From contig JAVGWX010000003.1 in NCBI GenBank assembly GCA_036924085.1, positions 113,443,764 to 113,507,763 on the forward strand: a DNA stretch of 64,000 nt, written 5' to 3'. Each line of letters opens with the position of its first letter. Positions within the stretch are counted from its first letter, which is position 1. Shown in pieces: positions 9,701 to 18,077 of the stretch. A program made the position numbers and the translations under genes. Origin of the DNA: Ariolimax columbianus. Lineage: Eukaryota; Mollusca; Gastropoda; Stylommatophora; Arionidae. The notes beneath the pieces are model-generated. The model was given only the letters and a program-made list of their open reading frames with translations, was not told the DNA's origin and ran no database searches.

Positions 9701-11810
9701 TCATAAAAGGCAATTAAAGCATTTTGTGTGAGGGTTGCAACTTCATGATGTAAAAACTAATTACTACAGAAAATTACAAGAGCGTGCATAAGTACTTTGA
9801 AACATGCTTCCTGGGGGCTAGCTGCAGTGACTGATCTATGCTTTGTATGGGGTGAAATGGAGATTTGCTGGCATATGACAAACTTGGAAATTACTTGAAA
9901 TGGGGCAGACAATATTGAATTAATAGAAAACTCTTGATGAAATGAATATACAAGTAAAATTGAAGAACAATACTAAACAATGAACACTCTTCAATTCAAA
10001 TGTTTGTTGTGGAAAATTGTTGCTTCAAGTTTTAAAGAATCCACATTGATATTGTACCATTGATAGTTGCTCCCCCAGGCCAGACTGCCTCTCTTTGGTC
10101 TACATAGATAGGCCATTCTTGCAGAATATGTTCTGGTGTCCGCTTGGGCGCTCCACAATTGCACGTGGCAGTGTCTCTGAAGATCTTTGTCTACCCATCT
10201 CTGCCAAGTCTGTCATTTCCTGGCTTGTATTCCCTGCGCCAGTATCTCCATTCTGTCCTCATAAATTGTTTGATGAGTGTCTTTGCTTCTTTATAGCTCT
10301 GTGGGTGGGGAGTCTGTGTGTGCCTCCACTTCTGGCTTTTGCGAGCTAATCTGTTTTCTTGTTTCCACAGTGGATCTACTGTAGGATTAAATCTGTTTTA
10401 TGAGACAGCAATCCTATGTTGTATTTTATTTTATGTGAAAGTCTAACTTGTTTGGGGCTTGAGATGGCTTGGAGTAAACTCCTGCAGTCTGTTAGAAATA
10501 CCATTTTCCTTGTATGTATGTTTTGGTTGATAAGAATCTGAGTTGCTGCATGAAAAGCTCTTGTTTCCACTGAAATTTTGTACACGTCTCTCCTACTGAT
10601 ATGGAGTGATTTTCTATGTTGCGATTGGAGTGTTCGATGTAGATTCCACTACCTCCCCTTTTATCGATCACCGGGGCAGATCCATCTGTGTACATGTGTC
10701 CAAGAGTTGCTAGGGTACTGTCTCTTGAGCTCCTGTAGAGCGTGGATTTTTTTCTCTGTTGCTAAATGCTCCCTTTTCTTCGTTAACCCTGGAACCTCCA
10801 AGATTATTTTGGACCGGTCCTGGCTCCGTGTCCAGGGTTCTGGAATGAGTGCTTCACACTTTTTGGTTTCAGCATGTTTTCTGTGGATTTCTATGGGCAG
10901 ATAGTTGGGGCTTTTCCTTAGTAGTCTGTTTTTTGTTTTCTCTTGGAACTTCTGGTGCAGAGGATGATCAGGTAACCTCTTTATTTTTTCAAACTGAGTA
11001 AGAGATTTATATTTTCTCCTTAATTCAAGGGGCTAAAAATTTGCTCTTCCCAGTGTTGTCCACAGAGTGTTACCAGGGCCCAAATTAGGAGCAAAGAATA
11101 GTTACGCTGTAAACTGTTGTAAGTGGAGAGACTAAGATGGGTTTCGCATGGGAATGGCGAGCAGCCCTATTCTGTAAAAACTCTAAGCCACAAAAACTTC
11201 CAACAGATAGACAGATCAACATTTGATGACAAAACAATGACTTATTTATAGAAGACCTATTCTTCATAGGGACCTGAACAAATTTTGATCGACTGACCGA
11301 TTGATTTTCATTTTGATCCAGTGTTGTTTTTGTTCGTCCAGTCCTTCGCCTTCAGGTCTAAACGTATTACATTACTAATGATTAGTGTCTGGACTTGTAC
11401 ACTGCTGTTCTCAAGTAAAACTTTTTCTTGATCGTTTGCATTTTGGCTTATAAAAGATTATGAGTGCAATATTCTGGACTCACCATATGGACAAGACGCT
11501 AAGAAAACAATTGTGAATGCGTCTGATCAATTTTCGTACAGGTAGAAGTAAAACTGTTTTGGAAAGACGAGTTCAAATTTGTAAGAGTCAAAATATAACG
11601 TCGAACTTTTTACATCAACCGGTAACATTTTCTAACTGCCAAAGAAATAAAACATAAATAAAACTCTAAAACAACGGAACCACCACGCAATCTTTAACAT
11701 ATACCAATTCAAAGTAATGAACATGCCTGCATGCTTCGTAGACATTCCAAATCTAAAGTGTTAACCATAGTTGATATCGCATCTCTGACGCGTACTTGCG
11801 CACCCTCCAT
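3599..11810 (-). CDS. FAM136A: FAM136A homologue, complete 3-exon gene
   Basis: Exons 11,727-11,810, 8,512-8,652 and 3,599-3,796 join in phase 0 to 140 codons plus TAG; human FAM136A is 138 residues. Family knowledge: a small soluble protein of the mitochondrial intermembrane space, with no presequence, probably disulfide-folded. Seen here: four CX3C pairs at residues 34/38 (CSAKC), 52/56 (CIDEC), 81/85 (CAMGC) and 112/116 (CVIEC), plus an extra Cys39, and the C-terminal PGITKKMLETLK that matches the family's PTMTKKMKEAL. The start ATG lies in AAGATGG, a good Kozak context, and no upstream in-frame extension is needed. Intron 1 (about 3.1 kb) has a GC donor, intron 2 (about 4.7 kb) a GT donor. 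Both introns hold SINE, LINE and mariner debris but the reading frame is intact, so the gene is probably functional. Confidence 0.9.
4115..5035 (+). mobile_element. mariner-like transposon relic
   Basis: Starts with a terminal-repeat-like TACGAGGTCTGTTCAACATG at 4,115. Downstream, frames broken by stops read IQQASGYNAMNIT, then LEASLDCANGNLDFLNTMITGD (a mariner catalytic-domain start, with the first catalytic Asp in ITGD), then YDLKTKVQSSQC, KKARQVCSNVGHVD and GVVHLEYALQGQNM, in the order seen in mariner transposases. Several frameshifts make it inactive. No clear 3' terminal repeat was found. It sits in FAM136A intron 2. Confidence 0.75.
5058..5073 (+). repeat. short (CT)n tract
   Basis: A CT dinucleotide run followed by a GT/TTG-rich stretch. 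Confidence 0.6.
5226..5455 (+). mobile_element. tRNA-derived SINE (family D)
   Basis: Has a tRNA-like head with a B box GGTTCGAATTCC at 5,288-5,299 and a diverged A-box region upstream (tagctgaatagttgcgatgcc), followed by a non-tRNA body ending in an AT-rich tail. Only one clear copy is in the window, so the family assignment rests on the promoter boxes. Confidence 0.5.
6331..6631. repeat. 33-bp minisatellite inside LINE-T coding sequence
   Basis: About nine tandem 33-bp units, plus-strand unit beginning ctcttgacatttatatcctc. In the host LINE's sense (minus strand) each unit encodes the 11 residues GCGDEDINVKS, where related LINE polymerases have a single DxDVKxRI-like block after the YLGS motif. 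Because 33 is a multiple of three the expansion is in frame, which also creates long repetitive open frames on the plus strand that are not genes. Confidence 0.9.
7339..7560 (+). mobile_element. I-like LINE 3' end, truncated, with TSD
   Basis: Encodes the C-terminal zinc-knuckle module ECPCGTGKITPEHLLQSCP and ends gacgtctgacagcgtacgaa followed by GAAGAAG. The 12-bp direct repeat tatcccatatat flanks it (7,327-7,338 and 7,561-7,572), proving insertion into the LINE-T relic. Confidence 0.85.
7906..8120 (-). mobile_element. SINE-B (tRNA-derived), minus, internally deleted
   Basis: Reads in reverse from the 3' end (gccttatttttctattcccc) through the core to a damaged tRNA head; the segment between ggggatcgaac and ttaaccactagcc is shortened compared with the 60,096-60,345 copy, removing part of the tRNA-like region. 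Confidence 0.8.
8285..8395 (-). mobile_element. Rep-A' (diverged subfamily), 5' part
   Basis: On the minus strand reads gaatgagctgatagcagcc and catagctggctgc, matching the 5' half of the Rep-A' copies at 9.0 and 16.1 kb. Old and partial. Confidence 0.5.
8512..8652 (-). CDS. FAM136A: FAM136A exon 2
   Basis: Acceptor ttgcatcag, then VDMYQCSAKCCEN to EIEIFQ, then donor GTAAGT. 47 codons, phase 0 at both ends. Holds CX3C pairs one and two. The CSAKCCE signature is very close to the vertebrate CSASCCE. Confidence 0.92.
8810..9012 (+). repeat. dispersed repeat F, copy 1
   Basis: Similar to 53,105-53,270: both contain a gcaactttcctaa-like block, then ctgctgtcttgcag and caaag/aggctag-like runs, then aacccacctca or aacccgcctca. 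No coding potential or terminal structure seen. Confidence 0.5.
9035..9325 (-). mobile_element. Rep-A' (diverged Rep-A subfamily)
   Basis: The minus strand follows Rep-A from end to end with many substitutions: gaatgagcagtcagcaactc, then ccaagactctattctgcctc, then the core aaatgctgtgctgaaacagc and ggcgcagatattgcagtc, then an agaagaagagg tail. Confidence 0.65.
9440..9790 (+). repeat. dispersed repeat G, copy 1
   Basis: Contains blocks aagcatgtcataaaaggca, gggttgcaacttcatgatg and gccactgcaagtgc, which recur at 62,040-62,170 and, reversed, near 17.95, 24.35 and 56.6 kb. Function unknown, probably an old SINE tail. Confidence 0.5.
9791..10055. other. unannotated intronic sequence
   Basis: AT-rich FAM136A intron 1 sequence with nothing recognised. 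Confidence 0.35.
10056..11060 (-). mobile_element. I-like LINE relic: RT tail, RNase H, zinc knuckle
   Basis: Reading the minus strand downward from 11,060: a decayed RT-RNase H linker (PEPWTRSQDRSKIILEVPG), RNase H block 1 HMYTDGSAPVIDKRGGSGIY (first catalytic Asp present), VFLTDCRSLLQAISSPKQ (third catalytic Asp), and a C-terminal CNCGAPKRTPEHILQ zinc knuckle. The order RT, RNase H, CCHC-like tail is that of I-superfamily LINEs. Stops and shifts make it dead. A sister fragment of the same family is at 63.55-64.0 kb. Confidence 0.75.
11085..11700. other. unannotated intronic sequence
   Basis: No repeat or exon recognised between the LINE relic and FAM136A exon 1. Confidence 0.35.
11727..11810 (-). 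CDS. FAM136A: FAM136A exon 1 (N-terminus), GC donor
   Basis: ATG at 11,810-11,808 in AAGATGG context; 28 codons MEGAQVRVRDAISTMV to LRSMQ, aligning with the vertebrate N-terminus that ends RKMQ at the same splice site. The exon ends CAG and the intron begins GCATGT instead of GT; positions +3, +5 and +6 fit the donor consensus, as expected for a GC-AG intron. Confidence 0.82.
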
Positions 11811-11935
11811 CTTTGACAACAATACAGTACCGCAGAAAAACAAGGTTGAGCATTTTTATTCGTCTAAATCAGTGATTTGCAACATGGGAGCTACCGCCCA
11901 CTAATTGGACGATTTTAGCTTTCAGCGGGACAGTA
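11811..11935 (-). promoter_or_regulatory. FAM136A 5' flank / promoter region
   Basis: Immediately upstream of the FAM136A start. No TATA box or CpG cluster is evident; given only as the probable location of the transcription start. Confidence 0.3.
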
Positions 11936-11939
11936 CCAG

Positions 11940-12420
11940 AATAAGTACATGCTGTATTGAAACACAACCTGAGTAAACTATGGCAGAATACCAGCAAACC
12001 AACAAAAGTACACATTTTGAGAACCTGTGTTTTTTTCCGTGGCAGCATTAGGCTGCAAAACATGGATAGTTACCCCAAGCTAAAGTCATTCGAGTCGAAA
12101 TGTTATAGAAAGGTCCTCAGAATACGGTGCATCGGAAAAAGAAGAATGCAGACATTCGATAAGAGCTGAGTACAGAGGATAACTGAATCATAAATGTCAT
12201 CATGAACATCAAATTGAAATTCTTTGGCCACATCAAAATACACAACGGTAATGAAAGATAGGGTAAGAGAGACAGAGGCAGGCGATGGCACCAATCTGTC
12301 AAGGAATGCTTGGGTATGACTATGGAAGGCTGGAGATTTGGCAAAAGAGATCGAGTTTCTTTCAGACGGGCTGTGATGGGAGCGAAGTTTTGCAAAGGAC
12401 ATGCTACATGATGATGATAT
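11940..12420 (+). mobile_element. LINE-D polymerase C-terminal relic
   Basis: Reads KHNLSKLWQNTSKPTKV and LRTCVFFRGSI, then SFESKCYRKVLRIRC, matching LINE-D at 14.66-15.31 and 33.59-34.20 kb. Stops after SYP and past 12,170. Ends with catgatgatgatat like the other LINE-D copies. Confidence 0.7.
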
Positions 12421-12439
12421 ATATACAATACAATACTCT

Positions 12440-12545
12440 TCTTCTTTTTCTGCGTTCGTTCTCAAACTCCCGCTACAAAGCCCTGAACAGGACCACGCAA
12501 GTAGCAGGATGTAGTCTGGAGAACAGAATGCACAACAATGTAGTC
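12440..12545 (-). mobile_element. Rep-A 3' fragment, minus
   Basis: The minus strand carries gtagcgggagtttgagaacg and an agaaaaagaagaag tail, the last quarter of Rep-A. Confidence 0.65.
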
Positions 12546-12599
12546 TGATCTTTCATCTTCCCGTACCATTTCGGACTTAGGTATCTCTACAGACCATCT

Positions 12600-12965
12600 C
12601 GCCATCATATGGGCAGGCGGCAGCCTGGTCGTGTATAATTATATTATGGCCACCAAAAACGTCGTTTTAAGGGTCCACCTGTTATCTGGCATACGCACCA
12701 CGTGGTCAGTCCAATGGCATTTGCCAGACAATGCAGCCTCCGCGACGTCTCGAAATAGAGTGCGTTCTCTGATTTCAGCGTTATGGATTCGATCTTTGAT
12801 CGAGATCCAGAGGACGCGTCTTTCCATCGCTCGCTGTGTAAGGCGTAGTTTTTCTGCATCCGCGTTACATAGATTCCACACTTCATATCCATTGAGCACA
12901 AGACAAGGCATCCGTAGATCATGGCTGGTATGACCGCAGAATTTAAAAGGCGTGCCCTTGCCACG
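12600..12965 (-). mobile_element. LINE polymerase C-terminal relic, frameshifted
   Basis: Two overlapping minus-strand frames together read ARLLNSAVIPAMIYG, then LTQRAMERRVLWISIKDRI, AEIRERTLFRDVAEAALSGK and MPDNRWTLK. This is the order of a LINE polymerase tail (MxRxxLxxxxxDxxxNxxIRxxT, HVxRMxDNRW). The frame switch in the middle is an indel. Confidence 0.7.
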
Positions 12966-12970
12966 GTGTC

Positions 12971-12974
<4 letters not shown>

Positions 12975-13057
<83 letters not shown>

Positions 13058-13060
13058 AGC
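12975..13060. repeat. (AT)n microsatellite
   Basis: More than 40 AT dinucleotides with one C interruption. Confidence 0.97.
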
Positions 13061-13422
13061 ATGTAGAATGTCCTTTGTAAAACGTCGCTCCCATCACAGT
13101 CAATCTGAAAGAAACTCGTTCTGTTGCAAAAACTCCAGCTTCCACCAGTCCTACTCAGGCACTCCTGGTATTTCTTGGTGCCATCGTCTTCTTGGTCTAC
13201 CCCTTCCTCTTTTGCCTAGCACCATACCTTCCATCACCGTTCTCTCAAGACCGTTGTGTCTTTTGATATGACCAAAGTATTTGCATTTTCTAGCCAAAAT
13301 GGAATTGATAAACCAGTTCTCCTCTATGCTCAACTCTTGCCGAATATCTACATTTGTTTTTTTCTCTGTCTAGGGTATTCTGAGTTCTGAGGATCTTTCT
13401 GTAACATTTTGACTCGAAGGAT

Positions 13423-13425
<3 letters not shown>
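13061..13425 (-). mobile_element. LINE-D C-terminal relic, minus
   Basis: The minus strand reads ENWFINSILARKCKYFGHIK, NGLERTVMEGMVLGKRGRGR and PRRRWHQEIPG. Upstream sits FESKCYRKILRTQNTLD. It lies between two (AT)n arrays and is close in sequence to the 33.59-34.20 kb copy. Confidence 0.75.

Positions 13426-13426
<1 letters not shown>

Positions 13427-13481
<55 letters not shown>
13427..13481. repeat. (AT)n microsatellite
   Basis: About 27 AT dinucleotides; it produces spurious YIYIYI open frames. Confidence 0.97.
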
Positions 13482-13487
<6 letters not shown>

Positions 13488-13519
13488 TGGTATTGTTTTC
13501 AGAGCTTTATTTTCAAACC

Positions 13520-13683
13520 CAGAAGACCCTGCTGAAGACGGACGTGTCGGGCCGAAAGCTGCAAATATCGAAGTCAAGCTGTAAACTACAACACAACGCA
13601 TTCCATTCTCAAGACTACATACTGCTACTTGCAAAGCCATTTTGAGGACTTGGTAGCCAGAGATTGAGAACGAACGAAGAAGA
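13520..13683 (+). mobile_element. Rep-A 3' half
   Basis: Contains ctgctgaagacggacgtgtc, gcaaatatcgaagtcaagct and the end gagaacgaacgaagaagaa. The 5' half is absent. Confidence 0.75.
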
Positions 13684-13730
13684 AACCCAGGAGGCTACTC
13701 GCCAGACTACATGAGACGTTTGATCTGTGT

Positions 13731-13811
13731 TCGCAGTGTCGACAGCCTCAGGATGACAGCTGCTTTCTTCGAACAAATTCAAGTTGACGTCTGACAGCGT
13801 TCGAAGAAGAA
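13731..13811 (+). mobile_element. I-like LINE extreme 3' end
   Basis: Only the last 80 bp: cgacagcctcaggatgacag to gacgtctgacagcgttcgaa plus the GAAGAAG tail. A short direct repeat gatctgtgt appears on both sides (13,722-13,730 and 13,812-13,820), consistent with a severely truncated insertion. Confidence 0.7.
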
Positions 13812-13960
13812 GATCTGTGTGAATGGAAGGATGTGCAATGCCATGCATTTTGAGTTTTCTATCCTAGAGTAGTTAGACCATACTATTAGTTGTCTTTCAC
13901 CCTCTCACAGTAACATATATTTTGTTATATTATTCCCAGGCAGTGGCATATCTAGGGGTT

Positions 13961-14032
13961 TAAAAAAAAAAAATGTTCCTTTATTCGTTCGCCTTATTTC
14001 TCTATTCCCCAAGGCGGTGTGTGTTGAACTAT
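13961..14032 (-). mobile_element. SINE-B 3' end fragment
   Basis: Poly(A) complement followed by tcgccttatttctctattcc, the last ~50 bp of SINE-B on the minus strand. Confidence 0.65.
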
Positions 14033-14640
14033 ATTTCATACAGATTATGCACTGTCAATTGAAACTTTTAAATATTCTACAGCACACATACGAGTACATT
14101 ACATCAGCGCATTCTTAGTATACATTACCGCAATAATATAGTTATTTAATACTGTATCTAAACATTGTTTTCACTTTTGTTTTATCACAAAGAGTGTTCC
14201 AAAAACTAAATAAATTCATCTTAACTTTAACTACACTATATCGTCCCTTCAAACATGCATTTTTGATAACATTGAGTTAACTTTTAAAATTTAATATCTA
14301 ACAACAAAACATTTGTAGTTGTTCCCATTTGCATATATAATGGTACTGAATATCCAGTGAATTAGTTTTACTAATAGCCAGTACAATGTACACTAACAGA
14401 TAATATATTTCATTTTCGTCCTGACATGTATACGGATTTAGATATTAAACATCCAGCTAGCTTGTATGTGAAAAGTTCTAAATATGAACTATTGTTGGTA
14501 GGAAACTATGGAGCTATTTAACCCTGCGATTACTGCAAGTAGATCAGCGTGGAAGACACGTATTGACCTAAAATGCGGTCTGATCTTACTTGCTAAATCA
14601 ATTATACCTGACACGCTGATAACATAAATAATAAATCTAG
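14033..14640. other. unannotated AT-rich intergenic sequence
   Basis: No repeat or exon recognised. Confidence 0.35.
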
Positions 14641-14654
14641 GCTCAGTGTATCTC

Positions 14655-15310
14655 CAGTACAGTAAGAATCTATGCTCAACTCTTGCAGAATATCTACATT
14701 TGTCTTTTTCTCTGTCCAGGGTATTTTGAGGATCTTTCTGTAACATTTTGACTCGAAGGATTCGATTCTTTGTCTGTAAGTTTTGGTAATCGTCCATGAT
14801 TCGCAGCCATAAGCTGCCACAGGAAAAACATAGGCTCTCAAGACTTTTACTTTGATCGTTTTGTTGGTGCTCTGCCATAATTTCTTCAGGCTGTTCAATC
14901 TCTGCATTGCCATAGCTAGTCTTCTTCTGATTTCTCTCGAGCAGTCGCTATTTTTGTCAATTCTGAAGCCCAGATATTCAAAATGCGTGACCTGATCTAT
15001 TTCCTCACCGCCCACTGTAAATTTATGCTGACATTGTGTTTTGTTGGTGGTCATTATCTTTGTTTTATTTATGAATATAAACAGGTTTTTATCTTAACTG
15101 TGTCCATTTACGGCTGAAATTAGCTGATCTAGCCCTTCTGCACTTCTTGATAGTATCACTGTGTCGTCTGCGTATCGTAACTCTTGAATCTCGTACCCAC
15201 CAATCGTAAATGGTAATATGTCTTTTTTGTCTCATTGGAATGTTTAGATGTCTAATAGTGATAGCTCGATTGCTGTCATTTGTTTTTTGAGTGCATTTTA
15301 TTTCCAGCAT
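14655..15310 (-). mobile_element. LINE-D polymerase relic with YADD motif
   Basis: The minus strand from 15,310 reads RYADDTVILSRSAEGLDQL (catalytic YADD intact), KIMTTNKTQCQHKFTVGGEE, VTHFEYLGFRIDKNSDCSRE, IRRRLAMAMQRLNSLKKLW, LRAYVFPVAAYGCESWTI and ESFESKCYRKILKI. It is the longest and best preserved LINE-D copy here, a 150-residue open stretch, but still has a frame change near YADD and is 5' and 3' truncated. Confidence 0.8.
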
Positions 15311-15530
15311 TAGTTTCTTATGAGCAATATTACATTCACTAGCGGCTAGCTTCTTACCAGAGCCATATTTACCACTATGGGGGTGCAGAGTTGAACATTG
15401 CTCATATCATGTTTAATCATGTATCATGGTTGCAAGTGTAAGCCCTTCGGAATGTTTTAAAAAAATCTGCTCTATAACATTATGATTCATACACAAACGA
15501 ATTGCAGATCAGATCATCCTCTAACTAAAG

Positions 15531-15768
15531 GGGACAGCGTGGGCTAGTGGTTAAATGACACGGCCCACAATCCGAAGGTGCCGGGTTCGCTCCCCAATCA
15601 CAGCACAGTCGCTACCCCGGGGAAGCAAGCCATTTGAAAATGCAGGAGGTAGCAGTCCCTTACATAAAATGTATGATAAAGTTGGATGCACTGGGCTGAC
15701 AGGCGCAAAATAAAAACATGGCGCAGTGCACAATGCCTTAGGGAATAGAGAAATAAGGTGAATGCAAA
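15531..15768 (+). mobile_element. SINE-B (tRNA-derived)
   Basis: tRNA-like head with A box TGGGCTAGTGGTTAAATG and B box GGGTTCGCTCCCC, then aagcaagccatttgaaaatg, the core block (gttggatgcactgggctgac, aggcgcaaaataaaaac), and the end ggaatagagaaataaggtga with an A-rich tail. Moderately diverged from the 60.1 kb copy. Confidence 0.88.
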
Positions 15769-16109
15769 AAAATCTTGTAGCTTTTGATGTCATTGAGGCA
15801 CATGCGAAGACACCCCCAAGCCACACCTCTCTATCAAATGAATGACGATGGAATAAATGAAAAATATAAGTGAATGAATTATCACATAAATTATATATCT
15901 AACAAGACAATATAACTGGATCCCTCTCCTTTGATCTTGATGGCAACAGTGAATGGATAAAGACACAAAGAAGTAAAAGACTTACAGTATTTTATTTATC
16001 TAGTTGAAACATTGAACAATACATTAATGACTAATTTACGCAATTCATTATATAGCTAACCATGTTTCCACTCAGACATTTCTTGTTTTTAAAAACAATC
16101 TGTTGTGTC

Positions 16110-16400
16110 TTCCTCTTCTCTGGTGCTTGCCCTGAAAAGGATGTTTATGATGTCGTGTTGTAGATTACAGCGAAGCTGCAATATTTGTGTCTTTTGGCCA
16201 GACACATCTGATTTCTGCAAGGCATTTTTGGTTCCAGGTTTGCCTTCCCTCTTAGATCCCTAATCTCTTAGTCAAGCTGCTAGGGCCATCACTTGGAGGC
16301 AGAATAGTGTCTTGGTCAGTTATTGGTCACTGATCCTGATGCAATCAGCCAGCTATGATTCGCTGGCTGTTGTCAGGTCATTCACTGCTGCATCTTCGAC
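16110..16400 (-). mobile_element. Rep-A' (diverged subfamily)
   Basis: Minus strand: gaatgacctgacaacagcca, catagctggctgattgc, ccaagacactattctgcctc, then core aaatgccttgcagaaatcag and aagacacaaatattgcagc, ending near agaagaggaag. Collinear with Rep-A but strongly diverged. Confidence 0.6.
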
Positions 16401-17440
16401 CCCATCCTTTGCGTGATTTCAAGATCAAATGCAAGGTGGCCACATAGAAGGATTTGCTGCGCCTATTAAGCCCTACTGTAGTTAGAAGTTGGAAAATAAC
16501 TGGCTTTGAAAAAATTTGAGGTTGAAAATGGTAGATTCTTCTGCTAGTGGTAAGAATTAATGGCAAATTATAGCAAATCCTGATGTTATGAAAGGGGTTG
16601 GGGTTTGTGACTAACCAGTTTCTTTCCTAGTGTTTCCTTTCTCTAACAGTTAGCTATCCATTTGTGGCTGGATAAATAGAAACATGAAGTAACTAGGGTA
16701 TGTGCCCAGACAGTTTTGACATGAGACACAAGTGCTCTTATCAATCTGAGTGGTTTGAAAGTGGCAATTGGCAAATGTAAAACACATTACATACCATTAA
16801 CTACTCATTGAAAAACATGCTGTAGCACCCTTCATTTGTGCTCACCTTTTTCACTTTGTGGTGAGTGTTCAAATGAAGCTGTGGTCAATTAAAATCATGA
16901 ACTGGATCAGAATGTATTTTTAGTAAATATTAAATTTGTTTTAAAGCTACATTAATCTTGGTAGTGGGAGTGGCAATGTGCCACAGTAGACCAACTTCTT
17001 CAACGCTGTGAGTCACTCAGTGTTAAACCTACCAATTAAAAGTAATACCGGTTGAGTATTTCTCATCTGAAATGCTTGGGGCTGGAGGTATCTTGGATTT
17101 TATATATTTTTTAAGTTTCTCAAGAACTAGCATTCAACGTACCCACATAATACGATGGCAGTGCTGGACACCCAACTCTTTCCATACAGGATCGAATACA
17201 TCAGTTTCAGATGTAAGCAGTGGTTTTATATTGTTCAAAAACTTCTGTTCATCACTTTCCTCAGGTCATAGATGGTGTAGGTTTTAGGAGTATACTCTTC
17301 TGTAAGACACTTCACACTTACACAATTTCTCCAACAACTTGACTTTTTGTTTTTTACTCATACAAATGTTATTCTTATCTGTCCAGTTCATGTGCCATCT
17401 CCCCAGTGAAGGTCGGCTCCAATAGATCTTCAATGCTAGG
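16401..17440. other. unannotated intergenic sequence
   Basis: No confident feature. Minus-strand frames around 17,284-17,490 are continuous with the weak LINE relic described next. Confidence 0.35.
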
Positions 17441-17645
17441 TCTATTATTGCATTTTGATGGTACAATCTGCCAGGATTTTCCCTGTCCATCCCTTGATGA
17501 TTTCCTTCTATTTTTTTCAGGAAGGTGTTATACCTTTTGAAAATATTTTAACTAATGGACTCTTGATTTCGTTCATCAATTCTCTTTATTTTTCCAGGAC
17601 TCCCTTATTTGTTTTATTTTCCTTTCAACATTGTTTCTCATAGTG
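17441..17645 (-). mobile_element. possible LINE-E C-terminal relic
   Basis: The minus strand contains SSRDGQGKSWQIVPSK or, one frame over, IIKGWTGKILADCTIK, comparable to LKDGEGTSKLADCTIK read at 38.24 kb and the matching part of 33.3 kb. Short and decayed. Confidence 0.4.
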
Positions 17646-17939
17646 GTATCTGCAAGCTTTTTTAGATTTCAACATAATCTCCCCAACACAGAGCATAGAA
17701 TGAGCATAAAATGCACAGTAATCACACTGAGTAATGCATGCAGACTTGACATGACTGCTGATAACAAACTGAGGTCAAATTGCGAGAAACCAACCCAGGG
17801 TATGTGAGCTCATGTGTTGTAACTACCTTGATTCAGAAAGATGTGCACAATGCCAGGAAACTTTCTCAGAGTGTTCTGAAATTGTCCATTTAACTGCTTA
17901 TGAAGCATAGGGCCACAACTGCAGATGGTGCATTCTGTA

Positions 17940-18030
17940 GCAATTTGATTTACACAATGAGGTTACTAGCCCCATGCACAACTTTCTTTAGTTGTCTTTT
18001 ACGACATTCATGGAAGTGCGGTGGACATAT
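17940..18030 (-). repeat. dispersed repeat G, reversed
   Basis: tttacacaatgaggttacta and tagttgtcttttacgacatt match the reverse of repeat G. Confidence 0.45.
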
Positions 18031-18077
18031 TATTTCCTTCCAATTAGAAGAAAAGCTTTACATATGAATATCACACC

